A stretch of 64,000 nucleotides of DNA. Origin: Cyanobacteria bacterium FACHB-471. Lineage in GTDB: Bacteria > Cyanobacteriota > Cyanobacteriia > Elainellales > Elainellaceae. Of this stretch, positions 19,531-28,016 are shown in pieces (positions within the stretch are counted from its first letter, which is position 1; every line of letters starts with the position of its first letter). A program made the translations under genes and the position numbers. The notes under the pieces are model-generated. The model searched no databases and was not told the DNA's origin. It saw only the letters and a program-made list of their open reading frames with translations. The stretch covers positions 248,001-312,000 of the forward strand of contig JACJOC010000058.1 in assembly GCA_014695345.1 (NCBI GenBank), given 5' to 3'.

Positions 19531-19941
19531 ATGACTGAAACTGTAACGGCTCCTTTAACCGGAAAAGCGCTACTTCAAAAAGTAAAAGAACTTTCCCACT
19601 TGCCTCGTCGAGAAAAAGCGAGACGGTGCGGATACTATACAGTTGGCAAAAATAACCAGACCCGAGTTAATCTTGCAGATTTTTTTGAAGCCGTACTAGC
19701 AGCCAAAGGAACTCCCTTGAGTGCAGAGGGCACAAAAGATGGACGGGGTCGAGAACCAACCTATCGAGTCAGTGTTCATAAGAATGGGCAGATAGTTATT
19801 GGTGCAACTTACACCGAAAAAATGGGATTAAAGCCGGGTGATGAGTTTGAGATTAAGTTAGGCTACAAGCACATTCACCTCATTCAGATTGATAGTGATA
19901 GAAATGGTTCGATTGACCTGGATGAGGATGAAGATCTCTAG
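19531..19941 (+). CDS. cyAbrB-type transcriptional regulator
   Basis: A 136-aa member of the cyanobacterial AbrB-like family, which coordinates carbon/nitrogen balance, photosynthesis and hydrogenase genes. The conserved N-terminal half is GKALLQKVKELSHLPRREKA then RRCGYYT. The AbrB-like fold follows: PTYRVSVHKNGQIVIGATYT, then MGLKPGDEFEIKLGYKHIHL. The acidic C-terminus is DRNGSIDLDEDEDL. Length fits the family. Two paralogues per genome are typical; which one this is cannot be decided here. It is preceded by an unusually long spacer. Confidence 0.92.
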   Translation: MTETVTAPLTGKALLQKVKELSHLPRREKARRCGYYTVGKNNQTRVNLADFFEAVLAAKGTPLSAEGTKDGRGREPTYRVSVHKNGQIVIGATYTEKMGLKPGDEFEIKLGYKHIHLIQIDSDRNGSIDLDEDEDL

Positions 19942-20189
19942 AAGGCGAATGCTTTGATCGTGGTTTGTCAAGACCAACTTTGGGCTGTAATCCTCTCAAG
20001 ATAAATAAGTAGATAAGTAAGCTAATCATTAATACTTGGAGAAATTACCGTTCAAATCTAAATCTACGCATGACCGTTCACATCAGAAATATGCATGAAG
20101 GCTCATGCCGTTGAGCAATCTGTATCCAATTCGTCTTGTTTTGGTACATCCTTTCCCGACTTTTGCTCAAAAGTTCTAGGCTGTTCGGT

Positions 20190-21035
20190 ATGAGCTTTGC
20201 AGTTTTGACTAAAGCCCCTGCGCTGTTAAAGATCTTCATTTTCTTTCTCACCTGGGCGATCGCTTGGCTACCCATTGCGATACTGCTAGCGATCGCGCTT
20301 CATTGGCATCCTCCAAAACCCCTTGCCCCCTCGCAAAAGCTGCCGCTGCTAGCCTCGCTTTACCTGTTAGCACCTGCAATTTTGTGGGGGGCAGCCCATT
20401 TAGAAGGGACATCATTCACTGATTACGGCTTGTCCTGGAATCCATCGGTACTGAGTTCAGTCGGGTTAGGGTGGCTGCTGGGGGTATTGGGTTTAGCAAT
20501 TCTGTTTGTGGTTCAGCAAGCTCTGGGTTGGCTACGCTGGCAGCGCCCAATTCAAACTAAGGCGGAAGGCAGTCATGCTGCCACTGCTTTGCTTCAGCTA
20601 TTGCTGCCGACTTTGCTCCTGGGATTGTGGGTGAGCGTTACAGAAGAGTTAATTTTTCGCGGGTTTCTGATTAACCAGCTCCAGCAGGACTACTCTGTCT
20701 GGGTGGCAGGGGGGATCGCCAGCTTGATTTTTGCGCTGCTACATCTAGTTTGGGAGGGCAAAGAAAATATTCCTCAACTGCCAGGACTGTGGCTGATGGG
20801 AATGGTGCTGGGGCTGGCGCGATGGGTGGATGGCGGCAGTTTAGGCTTAGCCTGTGGGCTTCATGCTGGATGGATTTGGGCGATCGCTAGCCTGGATGCA
20901 ATGGAGGCGATCGCTTACACCGGAAGCGGTTCAACCTGGCTTACTGGGTTAGGTGGCAAACCGCTAGCTGGAGCAATGGGTATTTTGTTTCTATTAGCCA
21001 CAGGGGCTATTCTGTGGGAGTTTGGCTTAGCGTGA
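20190..21035 (+). CDS. CPBP-family intramembrane glutamic endopeptidase
   Basis: A polytopic membrane protein of the CAAX protease/bacteriocin-processing (Abi) family. Motif 1 is EELIFRGFLINQL (EExxxR), motif 2 is FALLHLVWEG, and the last is GLACGLHAGWIWA. About eight hydrophobic helices are present. ATG 20190 (MSFAVLTKAPALLKIFIFFL) is preferred over a TTG at 20136. Substrates are unknown. The 3' end overlaps the convergent cobL by 29 bp. Confidence 0.87.
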   Translation: MSFAVLTKAPALLKIFIFFLTWAIAWLPIAILLAIALHWHPPKPLAPSQKLPLLASLYLLAPAILWGAAHLEGTSFTDYGLSWNPSVLSSVGLGWLLGVLGLAILFVVQQALGWLRWQRPIQTKAEGSHAATALLQLLLPTLLLGLWVSVTEELIFRGFLINQLQQDYSVWVAGGIASLIFALLHLVWEGKENIPQLPGLWLMGMVLGLARWVDGGSLGLACGLHAGWIWAIASLDAMEAIAYTGSGSTWLTGLGGKPLAGAMGILFLLATGAILWEFGLA

Positions 21036-22302
21036 GCAGCGTCACCGGGTTGAGTGGCGTAAATCGGGTTAACGATCCCACTGGCACCGAGCGAGAAAGC
21101 TGCACCTGAAGCAAATGGTGCTGCCAGCGTTTGGATTGGGGAAGCTGATCCCGCCATAGCAAAGCCGTAGTGAGACGTTCTAGCGTCGCCAGAGCAAGCA
21201 CCAGAATGCCTTTGGGGGCTATCCGTTGGGCGCAAAGATCAAGAATTTCGCTCAGGTTGCCGCCACTGCCGCCAATAAAGATACGGTCTGGGTTCGGCAA
21301 GCTTTGCAGTGCATCCGGGGCGCTGCCGTGAATTGAAGTAATGTTTTTCACCTGAAAGCGATCGCAATTCTGCTGAATCAGGGCAGTTCCAGCGGCGGTT
21401 TGCTCAATTGCGTAGATCTGCGACTGCGGAAACAGGCGGGCAATCTCGATGGAGACAGAGCCCGTGCCTGCGCCAATGTCCCAGACTACCTGCCCCGGTT
21501 GCAGTGCCAGTTCGCCCAAAACCAGCAGCCGAATTTCACGCTTAGTCATCAATCCAGGGCGATCGCCAAAGCTGAAAAAACTCTGATCGGGCAGTCCCAA
21601 GGCAGGTAACTGTTCCAAAGTTAGAGCTTTCTGTCGATCGGTGCGGAGCAGCACAACTACATTCAGGGGCGCAAAATCCTTCTCAGCTAACTCGTTTGCG
21701 GGAAAGGTTTGAATGCGTTCCTCGTTGCCTCCCAGGTTTTCACACACCCAAATCTGATACTCGCTGGGCAAGTCCAGCGCTAATAGCAAACGGGCGATCG
21801 CCCCAGGCGTATTCTTAGGGTCGGTTAGCACAGCAATTTTGTCTTTGCCCTGCTGCAATGCCTGGGTGAGTTGCTCAAGCGATCGCCCATGCGCGCTGAT
21901 CAATTCTGCGTCCTGCCAGGAAACTTTGACCCGACTAAAGGCAAGCTGCACGGAACTGAGATGCGGGTGAAAGGTAATTTGGTCGGGCGGCAGTTCTGCT
22001 AGCAGCAGGCGACCGAGCCCGAAGAAGAGGGGATCGCCGGAGACGAGGATGGCGATTGAGGGGCTAGGGGCTAGGGGCGGGGGGCTAGGGGGAGAAGAGG
22101 GGGAAGGGAGGAGGGTGCGGAGGGTTGCGATCGCCTGATGGAAGTCTCCCAGCATGAGACGCTGGGCGGGGTGGTGGGGGAAGTAGCTGAGGTGGCGATC
22201 GCTGCCGACTAGCAGGGTGGCTTGTTGGATCAGCTTTTGCACTGAGTCAGGGAGTCCTGCTGAGCCGTCTAGCCCGATGCCAATAACCTGAATAGGTGTC
22301 AT
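21007..22302 (-). CDS. cobL: Precorrin-6Y C5,15-methyltransferase (decarboxylating), CbiE-CbiT fusion
   Basis: Methylates C5 and C15 of precorrin-6B/cobalt-precorrin and decarboxylates C12 in corrin synthesis. The CbiE half (1 to about 215) begins MTPIQVIGIGLDGSAGLPDS, with SGDPLFFGLG as the SAM-binding loop. The CbiT half follows (REIRLLVLGELALQPGQVVW, then DIGAGTGSVSIEIARLF; later RIFIGGSGGNLSEIL). Residues 66-82 are a Pro/Ser-only stretch just before the SAM loop, encoded by C-rich repeats (22057-22107). A NarL-type response regulator lies 6 bp upstream on the same strand, so the two are probably co-transcribed. Confidence 0.92.
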   Translation of the reverse strand: MTPIQVIGIGLDGSAGLPDSVQKLIQQATLLVGSDRHLSYFPHHPAQRLMLGDFHQAIATLRTLLPSPSSPPSPPPLAPSPSIAILVSGDPLFFGLGRLLLAELPPDQITFHPHLSSVQLAFSRVKVSWQDAELISAHGRSLEQLTQALQQGKDKIAVLTDPKNTPGAIARLLLALDLPSEYQIWVCENLGGNEERIQTFPANELAEKDFAPLNVVVLLRTDRQKALTLEQLPALGLPDQSFFSFGDRPGLMTKREIRLLVLGELALQPGQVVWDIGAGTGSVSIEIARLFPQSQIYAIEQTAAGTALIQQNCDRFQVKNITSIHGSAPDALQSLPNPDRIFIGGSGGNLSEILDLCAQRIAPKGILVLALATLERLTTALLWRDQLPQSKRWQHHLLQVQLSRSVPVGSLTRFTPLNPVTLLTLSQTPTE

Positions 22303-22308
22303 GTCGAA

Positions 22309-22986
22309 TTACACTAACCCCGATCGCAATGCGGCAACCGCTGCCTTGATCCGGTCATCTACAGCTAGCTTATTCATGATGGTGCGAACGTGAGCTTTGA
22401 CGGTACTGAGACTGAGATAAAGCTCACCTGCAATTTCAGGATTGCTTTTGCCGTCTACAATCAGCCGCAATACTTCAATTTCTCGCTCTGAAAACTGGGC
22501 ATTGCTCACCGTAGGCGGAGCGGGCTTGAGATATTCAACCACGTGGTGGGCAATTTGCGGATCGAGATAGGCCCCACCTTCACGGGCACAGGCGATCGCC
22601 ACCTTGAGCTGGTCTAAACTCGTACCCTTCACAAAATAGGCATCTGCCCCACTGGAAAGGGCAGCAATCATTTCGGTGTCATCTGTGTGAGAAGTAAACA
22701 TGACGATTCGCATCTCAGGCAACTTTGCTTTAATTTGCTGAGTTGCTGCAATGCCGTCCAGATAAGGCAATCCAATATCCATCAGCACCAGATCGGGGTT
22801 GAGCTTAAATGCAGCCTCCACCGCTCGATAGCCATCTTCTGCCTGACCCACCACCGTGAACTGAGGGCAATCCTCCAAAAACTGCTCCATTCCTAGCCGC
22901 ATCACCGGATCATCCTCAACCAGCAAAATCTTTAACGGCTGCAGATCGGGAACCGACTTCCCGGAAACGTTTTGGGCAGGAGGCAT
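22309..22986 (-). CDS. NarL/FixJ-type response regulator
   Basis: A 225-aa two-domain regulator. The receiver domain (about 18-135) has the acidic pair in LLVEDDPVMR, the phosphoacceptor D70 (LVLMDIGLPYLDG), the Thr in MFTSHTDD and the Lys in YFVKGTS. The LuxR-type helix-turn-helix is C-terminal (FSEREIEVLRLIVDGKSNPE, then IAGELYLSLSTVKAHVRTIM). There is no adjacent kinase, so it is an orphan. It is transcribed with cobL (6-bp gap). Its promoter region contains a 42-bp tandem repeat 180-410 bp upstream. Confidence 0.93.
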   Translation of the reverse strand: MPPAQNVSGKSVPDLQPLKILLVEDDPVMRLGMEQFLEDCPQFTVVGQAEDGYRAVEAAFKLNPDLVLMDIGLPYLDGIAATQQIKAKLPEMRIVMFTSHTDDTEMIAALSSGADAYFVKGTSLDQLKVAIACAREGGAYLDPQIAHHVVEYLKPAPPTVSNAQFSEREIEVLRLIVDGKSNPEIAGELYLSLSTVKAHVRTIMNKLAVDDRIKAAVAALRSGLV

Positions 22987-23166
22987 AGGTGAAGCTCCTC
23001 AAAGAACAGGCGTAGCACTCATTCAAATTCTCCCAGTTCTAGCAAAAGAAGGGAGAAACCAGAGTCCTACTAGTAGGCGATTTTAACCTGCACCAAATTA
23101 TGCTCAAGAAGACGCACCTCCCCACCCTGGTGATGAGAACCTCGTCGTTTAGGATAGGGCGATCGC

Positions 23167-23396
23167 CATTTCAAGTGAGAATCATCTCACTGAGAACTGC
23201 ATCATTCCAACTTGGAGTGGGAATCACCTCACTTTAAGTTGCACCATTGTCATTTCAAGTAGGAATGATGTCCCTTGAAACTACATCGTTGTCACTTCAG
23301 ATGAGAATGGTGTCCCTTAAAACTGCATCATTGCCGTTTCAAATAGGAATAATGTCACTTGAAACCGCATTACTCCTACTTCAAATAAGAATTGCG
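23167..23396. repeat. 42-bp tandem repeat, five and a half units
   Basis: Units start at 23167, 23209, 23251, 23293 and 23335, with a partial sixth at 23377. The period is exactly 42 bp with diverged units (consensus about CATTTCAAGTAGGAATGATG then TCACTTGAAACTGCATCATT). Several units contain TTTCAAG/CTTGAAA-type inverted arms. Stops occur in the reading frames checked, so it is non-coding. It lies between ccmK4 and the response-regulator gene. No spacers are present, so it is not CRISPR. The remainder of this 598-bp gap shows nothing else. Confidence 0.85.
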
Positions 23397-23584
23397 TTAG
23401 CTGGGGCCACAACTTAGCCCTATCAATGCAGCTATTAGCCGGTAAGTTGGGCAAAGCAGATATGTAAACCAACAGAATTTAGGGGAATGTTGGGTTCCGC
23501 TTTGCTGCACCCAACCTACTGGGATGGCAGGCTTAGTTTGCTGGCTTAGGAGTTTTGCAGTGACGCAGAGTCAGCGATTTCTAT

Positions 23585-23944
23585 CTACTGAGCTCTGAGT
23601 CCTCCGTTACCAGGAAGTCGTCTGGGTTGCTCAACCGAGTCGCGGAATTGCTCAACCGCTTCGGTGTAGGCGATCGGTAACACACCTTCCACGTTTTCGT
23701 GGGGACGGGGAATAATCACCCAGGATTCTAACGTACCGCCATAGCACTGCTCCGCGGCTACGATGCCCGCATCCATTGCAGCTTTGACTTCAGAGACATC
23801 TCCGCGAATGTTAATCGTAAACCGGGCACTTCCTGCCCGCAGGTAGCCGACTAGCGTGACCCGCCCTGCTTTCACCATTGCGTCTGCCGCTGCAAGCACC
23901 GCCGGAAAGCCTTTTGTTTCTAGTGACCCAACCGCAACTGGCAT
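23585..23944 (-). CDS. ccmK4: Carboxysome shell protein CcmK4-like (BMC-H)
   Basis: A single BMC domain protein of the beta-carboxysome shell, forming hexamers with a central pore. The sequence [20 protein letters not shown], the segment [19 protein letters not shown] and the [10 protein letters not shown] motif resemble CcmK4. The C-terminal tail after the domain ([18 protein letters not shown]) is variable. It lies 118 bp downstream of ccmK3 on the same strand, away from any ccmLMN genes, as usual for the K3/K4 pair. ATG 23944 has GAGGAAGGG upstream. Confidence 0.9.
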   Translation of the reverse strand: MPVAVGSLETKGFPAVLAAADAMVKAGRVTLVGYLRAGSARFTINIRGDVSEVKAAMDAGIVAAEQCYGGTLESWVIIPRPHENVEGVLPIAYTEAVEQFRDSVEQPRRLPGNGGLRAQ

Positions 23945-24062
23945 CGCTGATCCCTTCCTCGTAGATACGTAAATGAATGACTGTAATTCAAGATTAATTG
24001 TACGAGCCTTCGCTCTGAAATTGCTGAGGTGAAGTGATCAGCTTCAGCTTTGCCTGGACGGG

Positions 24063-24371
24063 CTAAACGCGGAATTGCTCGACTTCATCCGTAAAAGCGA
24101 TCGGCAAAACGGACTCAATGTTTTCGGGTGGATTTGGCACAATGTAGTGCGAAAGGACGAGACCGTCCTTAACCTTATTTCCAGCTTCAACCCCAGCGGC
24201 GATCGCAGGCTTCACCTCAGAAACGCTGCCTCGAATTGCCACAATAAACTGTGCCCGTTCAGCCAAACCATAATAAACCAGCGTTACCCGCGCCGCCTTA
24301 ACCATTGCATCGGCTGCCGCTAGCACTGCCGGAAACCCATCTGTTTGAATCACGCCGACCGCCATTGGCAT
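24063..24371 (-). CDS. ccmK3: Carboxysome shell protein CcmK3-like (BMC-H)
   Basis: A 102-aa BMC protein. [20 protein letters not shown], the altered pore region LVYYGLAERAQFIVAIRG and SHYIVPNPPENIESVLPIAF are CcmK3 hallmarks; the usual K-x-G-S pore loop is missing. CcmK3 is reported to be stable only in hetero-hexamers with CcmK4, consistent with the adjacent gene. A strong Shine-Dalgarno (GAGGAGG) precedes ATG 24371. It is divergent from carB with about 170 bp between starts. Confidence 0.9.
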   Translation of the reverse strand: MPMAVGVIQTDGFPAVLAAADAMVKAARVTLVYYGLAERAQFIVAIRGSVSEVKPAIAAGVEAGNKVKDGLVLSHYIVPNPPENIESVLPIAFTDEVEQFRV

Positions 24372-24541
24372 GGTTTCAGCCTCCTCGAAAGCTTGCGACC
24401 CCGATAATAGCAGAGATCTAGATGTTGCAGTCCTACTTTTTTGGCAAAGCTAAGAAACTTGAATCAGATGATTCAAAACGATTTAGTTGAAAACCTCTAC
24501 AATAGGTGGGATTTACCAGCCATGACCTTTCTGGTGCCCCT

Positions 24542-27500
24542 ATGCCACGCCGTAACGACTTACACAAGATTCTATTGATTGGCTCTGGCCCGATTGTGAT
24601 TGGGCAAGCCTGCGAATTTGATTATTCTGGAACTCAAGCCTGTAAAGCCTTAAGAGATGAGGGCTACGAAGTTGTGCTGGTAAATTCAAACCCAGCCACG
24701 ATCATGACTGACCCAGAGACGGCTAACCGAACTTACATTGAGCCGCTCACGCCAGATCTGTTAGAAAAGGTGATTGCCCGAGAGCGTCCTGATGCACTGC
24801 TGCCGACGATGGGCGGACAAACGGCGCTCAACTTGGCAGTGACGCTGGCAAAAACTGGAGTCCTAGACAAATATAAGGTTGAGCTAATCGGTGCAAAGCT
24901 GCCTGCGATCGAGATGGCAGAAGACCGCAAGCTGTTTAAGGAAGCAATGGGGCGGATCGGGGTTGCGGTCTGTCCGTCTGGGTTGGCAGAGACGATGGCT
25001 GAAGCAAAGGCGATCGCCCTTGAAATCGGCACCTACCCCCTAATTATTCGTCCCGCTTTTACGATGGGTGGCTCCGGTGGCGGTATTGCCTACAACCAAG
25101 AAGAATTTGAGGAGATTTCTCAGTCTGGTCTGGATGCCAGTCCCGTTTCCCAAATTCTGATTGAGCAGTCGCTTTTGGGCTGGAAGGAATATGAATTAGA
25201 GGTGATGCGCGACTTGGCAGACAACGTCGTGATCATTTGCTCGATCGAAAACCTTGACCCGATGGGCATTCATACGGGTGACTCGATTACCGTTGCCCCG
25301 GCTCAAACCCTGACCGACAAGGAATATCAGCGATTGCGGGATGCCTCAATCAAGATCATTCGGGAGATCGGCGTTGAAACGGGTGGCTCCAACATTCAGT
25401 TTGCGGTGAATCCGGTCACGGGTGAAGTGATCGTGATTGAGATGAACCCGCGAGTATCCCGCAGTTCTGCCCTTGCCTCGAAGGCAACCGGATTCCCAAT
25501 TGCCAAAATTGCAGCAAAGCTGGCAGTGGGCTACTCGCTGGACGAAATTCCAAATGACATTACCCGTAAAACGCCTGCTAGCTTTGAGCCGACGATTGAT
25601 TACGTGGTCACCAAAATTCCTCGCTTTGCCTTTGAAAAATTCCCTGGCTCCAATCCGGTCTTGACGACTCAGATGAAGTCGGTGGGTGAAGCAATGGCGA
25701 TTGGTCGCACCTTCCAGGAATCGTTCCAAAAGGCACTGCGATCGCTCGAAACGGGTCGGGCGGGCTGGGGCTGCGATCGCGCCGAAAAGCTACCTAGTCT
25801 GGAGCAAATTCGCGCCGGACTGCGTACCCCCAACCCTGAACGGATTTTCACCGTGCGCCATGCAATGCTGATGGGCATGGGCATTGAGGAGATCTACGAG
25901 CTAACCTGCATTGATCCCTGGTTCTTAACTAAGCTCCAAGAACTGCTAGAAACGGAGAAGTTTTTGAAGCGATCGCCCTTAAAAGACCTGACTAAAGACC
26001 AGCTTTATGCCGTTAAGCAACAGGGCTTTAGCGATCGCCAAATCGCCTACGCGACCAAAACCACTGAAGACGAAGTGCGTAGCTATCGTCAGCAGCTTGG
26101 CGTGATCCCTGTCTATAAGACAGTGGATACCTGTGCCGCCGAATTTGAGGCGCTCACGCCCTACTACTACTCCACCTATGAGAGTAGCTTTGAGGCACTG
26201 ACGCTAGACGAAGCGCTAGCCAATCAGCTTAAAACCCATAACACTACCCTCAACACCGAGTCAGAAGTGCTGCCCTCTGATCGGCGCAAGGTGATGATCT
26301 TGGGCGGCGGCCCAAACCGCATCGGTCAGGGAATTGAGTTTGACTATTGCTGCTGTCATGCCTCCTACGCTCTGCGTGCCAAAGGGTTTGAAACCATCAT
26401 GGTGAATTCCAACCCTGAAACCGTTTCGACTGACTATGACACGAGCGATCGCCTCTACTTTGAGCCACTGACCAAAGAGGATGTCCTTAATATCATTGAA
26501 GCCGAGCATCCCGAAAGCGTAATCATTCAGTTTGGCGGACAAACGCCGCTGAAACTGGCAGTTCCGTTACAGAGCTACCTGGAATCGACTGACGCAGAAT
26601 CGATAGAAGGGAAGCCATCTGTTCCCACAAAAATTTGGGGTACTTCCCCTGACTCGATCGACACAGCAGAAGACCGCGAAAGATTTGAGAAAATTTTGCG
26701 CGAACTGGGTATTGAGCAACCCCCTAACGGACTTGCCCGCAGCTACGAAGAAGCGGTACGCATTGCTCAGCAAATCAACTACCCGGTTGTCGTGCGTCCT
26801 AGCTATGTGTTGGGCGGACGGGCAATGGAAATTGTCTACTCTGATGCTGACCTGGAACGCTACATGACCTATGCGGTTCAGGTTGAGCCAGATCACCCCA
26901 TTTTGATTGACCGATTTTTAGAAAACGCGATCGAAGTGGATGTGGATGCGATCGCCGACCAAACCGGACAGGTCGTGATCGGCGGCGTGATGGAGCACAT
27001 CGAGCAAGCAGGGATTCACTCTGGCGACTCTGCCTGCTCTATTCCTACAATCTCACTCCACCCCGTTGCCCTGGATACCATTCGCACCTGGACAGTGCAG
27101 CTTGCCAAAGCCCTCAAGGTAATTGGCTTAATGAACATTCAGTTTGCTGTGCAGGGTGAACAGGTTTACATCCTGGAAGCAAATCCCCGCGCCTCTCGCA
27201 CCGTTCCCTTTGTCTCAAAGGCGATCGGTGTACCCCTGGCTAAAATTGCGGTGCAGGTGATGTCAGGCGAAACTCTGGAATCTTTGGGCTTCACAGAAGA
27301 AGTGATCCCCAAACACATTTCAGTCAAAGAAGCAGTGCTGCCGTTTGAGAAATTCCCTGGCACCGACACCATTCTTGGACCAGAAATGCGATCGACAGGA
27401 GAAGTTATGGGCATCGACACCGACTTTGGCAAAGCCTTTGCCAAAGCTGAACTCGGTGCAGGTCAACGCCTTCCCCTCAGCGGCACCGTCTTTGTCTCAA

Positions 27501-27874
27501 TGAACGATCGCGACAAAACTGCGGCTGTGCCCGTTGTCCGCGATCTGATGGAACTAGGCTTAGAAGTGGTCGCTACCGCAGGCACCCGGCAAACCTTGCA
27601 GGAACACGGACTGGACGTAGAGCTAGTGCTAAAGCTGCACGAAGGTCGTCCCCATGTGCTGGACTGGATTAAGAACCAGAAAATTCAGCTGATTCTCAAT
27701 ACGCCCGCGGGGGAAGCTGCTCAGTTGGACGATCGCCTGATTCGTCGAACTGCTCTGTCCTACAAAATTCCTACGATTACCACGATTGCTGGAGCCAAAG
27801 CAACTGCTTCGGCAATTCGTTCTCTTCAGTCGCAACCACTGGACGTAAAGGCGCTTCAAGACTACAGCGCTTGA
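24542..27874 (+). CDS. carB: Carbamoyl-phosphate synthase large subunit
   Basis: Makes carbamoyl phosphate from bicarbonate, ATP and glutamine-derived ammonia for arginine and pyrimidines. The 1110-aa product has the usual two homologous halves. The first opens [20 protein letters not shown] with ATP-grasp [18 protein letters not shown]. The second opens [20 protein letters not shown] with [16 protein letters not shown]. The C-terminal MGS-like allosteric domain follows ([20 protein letters not shown]). ATG 24542 (MPRRND) is the conserved start. The stop lies at the edge of a MITE-like element. Confidence 0.97.
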   Translation: MPRRNDLHKILLIGSGPIVIGQACEFDYSGTQACKALRDEGYEVVLVNSNPATIMTDPETANRTYIEPLTPDLLEKVIARERPDALLPTMGGQTALNLAVTLAKTGVLDKYKVELIGAKLPAIEMAEDRKLFKEAMGRIGVAVCPSGLAETMAEAKAIALEIGTYPLIIRPAFTMGGSGGGIAYNQEEFEEISQSGLDASPVSQILIEQSLLGWKEYELEVMRDLADNVVIICSIENLDPMGIHTGDSITVAPAQTLTDKEYQRLRDASIKIIREIGVETGGSNIQFAVNPVTGEVIVIEMNPRVSRSSALASKATGFPIAKIAAKLAVGYSLDEIPNDITRKTPASFEPTIDYVVTKIPRFAFEKFPGSNPVLTTQMKSVGEAMAIGRTFQESFQKALRSLETGRAGWGCDRAEKLPSLEQIRAGLRTPNPERIFTVRHAMLMGMGIEEIYELTCIDPWFLTKLQELLETEKFLKRSPLKDLTKDQLYAVKQQGFSDRQIAYATKTTEDEVRSYRQQLGVIPVYKTVDTCAAEFEALTPYYYSTYESSFEALTLDEALANQLKTHNTTLNTESEVLPSDRRKVMILGGGPNRIGQGIEFDYCCCHASYALRAKGFETIMVNSNPETVSTDYDTSDRLYFEPLTKEDVLNIIEAEHPESVIIQFGGQTPLKLAVPLQSYLESTDAESIEGKPSVPTKIWGTSPDSIDTAEDRERFEKILRELGIEQPPNGLARSYEEAVRIAQQINYPVVVRPSYVLGGRAMEIVYSDADLERYMTYAVQVEPDHPILIDRFLENAIEVDVDAIADQTGQVVIGGVMEHIEQAGIHSGDSACSIPTISLHPVALDTIRTWTVQLAKALKVIGLMNIQFAVQGEQVYILEANPRASRTVPFVSKAIGVPLAKIAVQVMSGETLESLGFTEEVIPKHISVKEAVLPFEKFPGTDTILGPEMRSTGEVMGIDTDFGKAFAKAELGAGQRLPLSGTVFVSMNDRDKTAAVPVVRDLMELGLEVVATAGTRQTLQEHGLDVELVLKLHEGRPHVLDWIKNQKIQLILNTPAGEAAQLDDRLIRRTALSYKIPTITTIAGAKATASAIRSLQSQPLDVKALQDYSA

Positions 27875-28016
27875 GGATGTTTAAGAAGGCGCAAATGTCT
27901 TGTAAGGGCGTAGCATTCGGGCAAGAATCTCTGATTTATTTCAGAAACTACTTACCAAATGCTACGCCCCTACGGGATCTAAGGTTTTAGATTGAACTTT
28001 GCACTCTTATCCCTCT
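27873..28016. mobile_element. 144-bp MITE-like element containing 72-bp repeat copy 3
   Basis: Outer ends GAGGATGTTTAAGAAG and the CTTATCCCTCT side enclose a 72-bp core (27902-27973; ends GTAAGGGCGTAGCATTCGGG and GCTACGCCCCTAC). Both flanks are homologous to the element at 30207-30349 in inverted orientation. It fills the space between convergent carB and the ATP-grasp gene and includes the last two bases of the carB stop and the final codons and stop of the other gene. There is no transposase, so it would be non-autonomous. Confidence 0.65.

Noticed and set aside
23167-23396. Possible CRISPR array
   Set aside because: Repeat units abut with no spacers, units diverge, and no cas genes are present.
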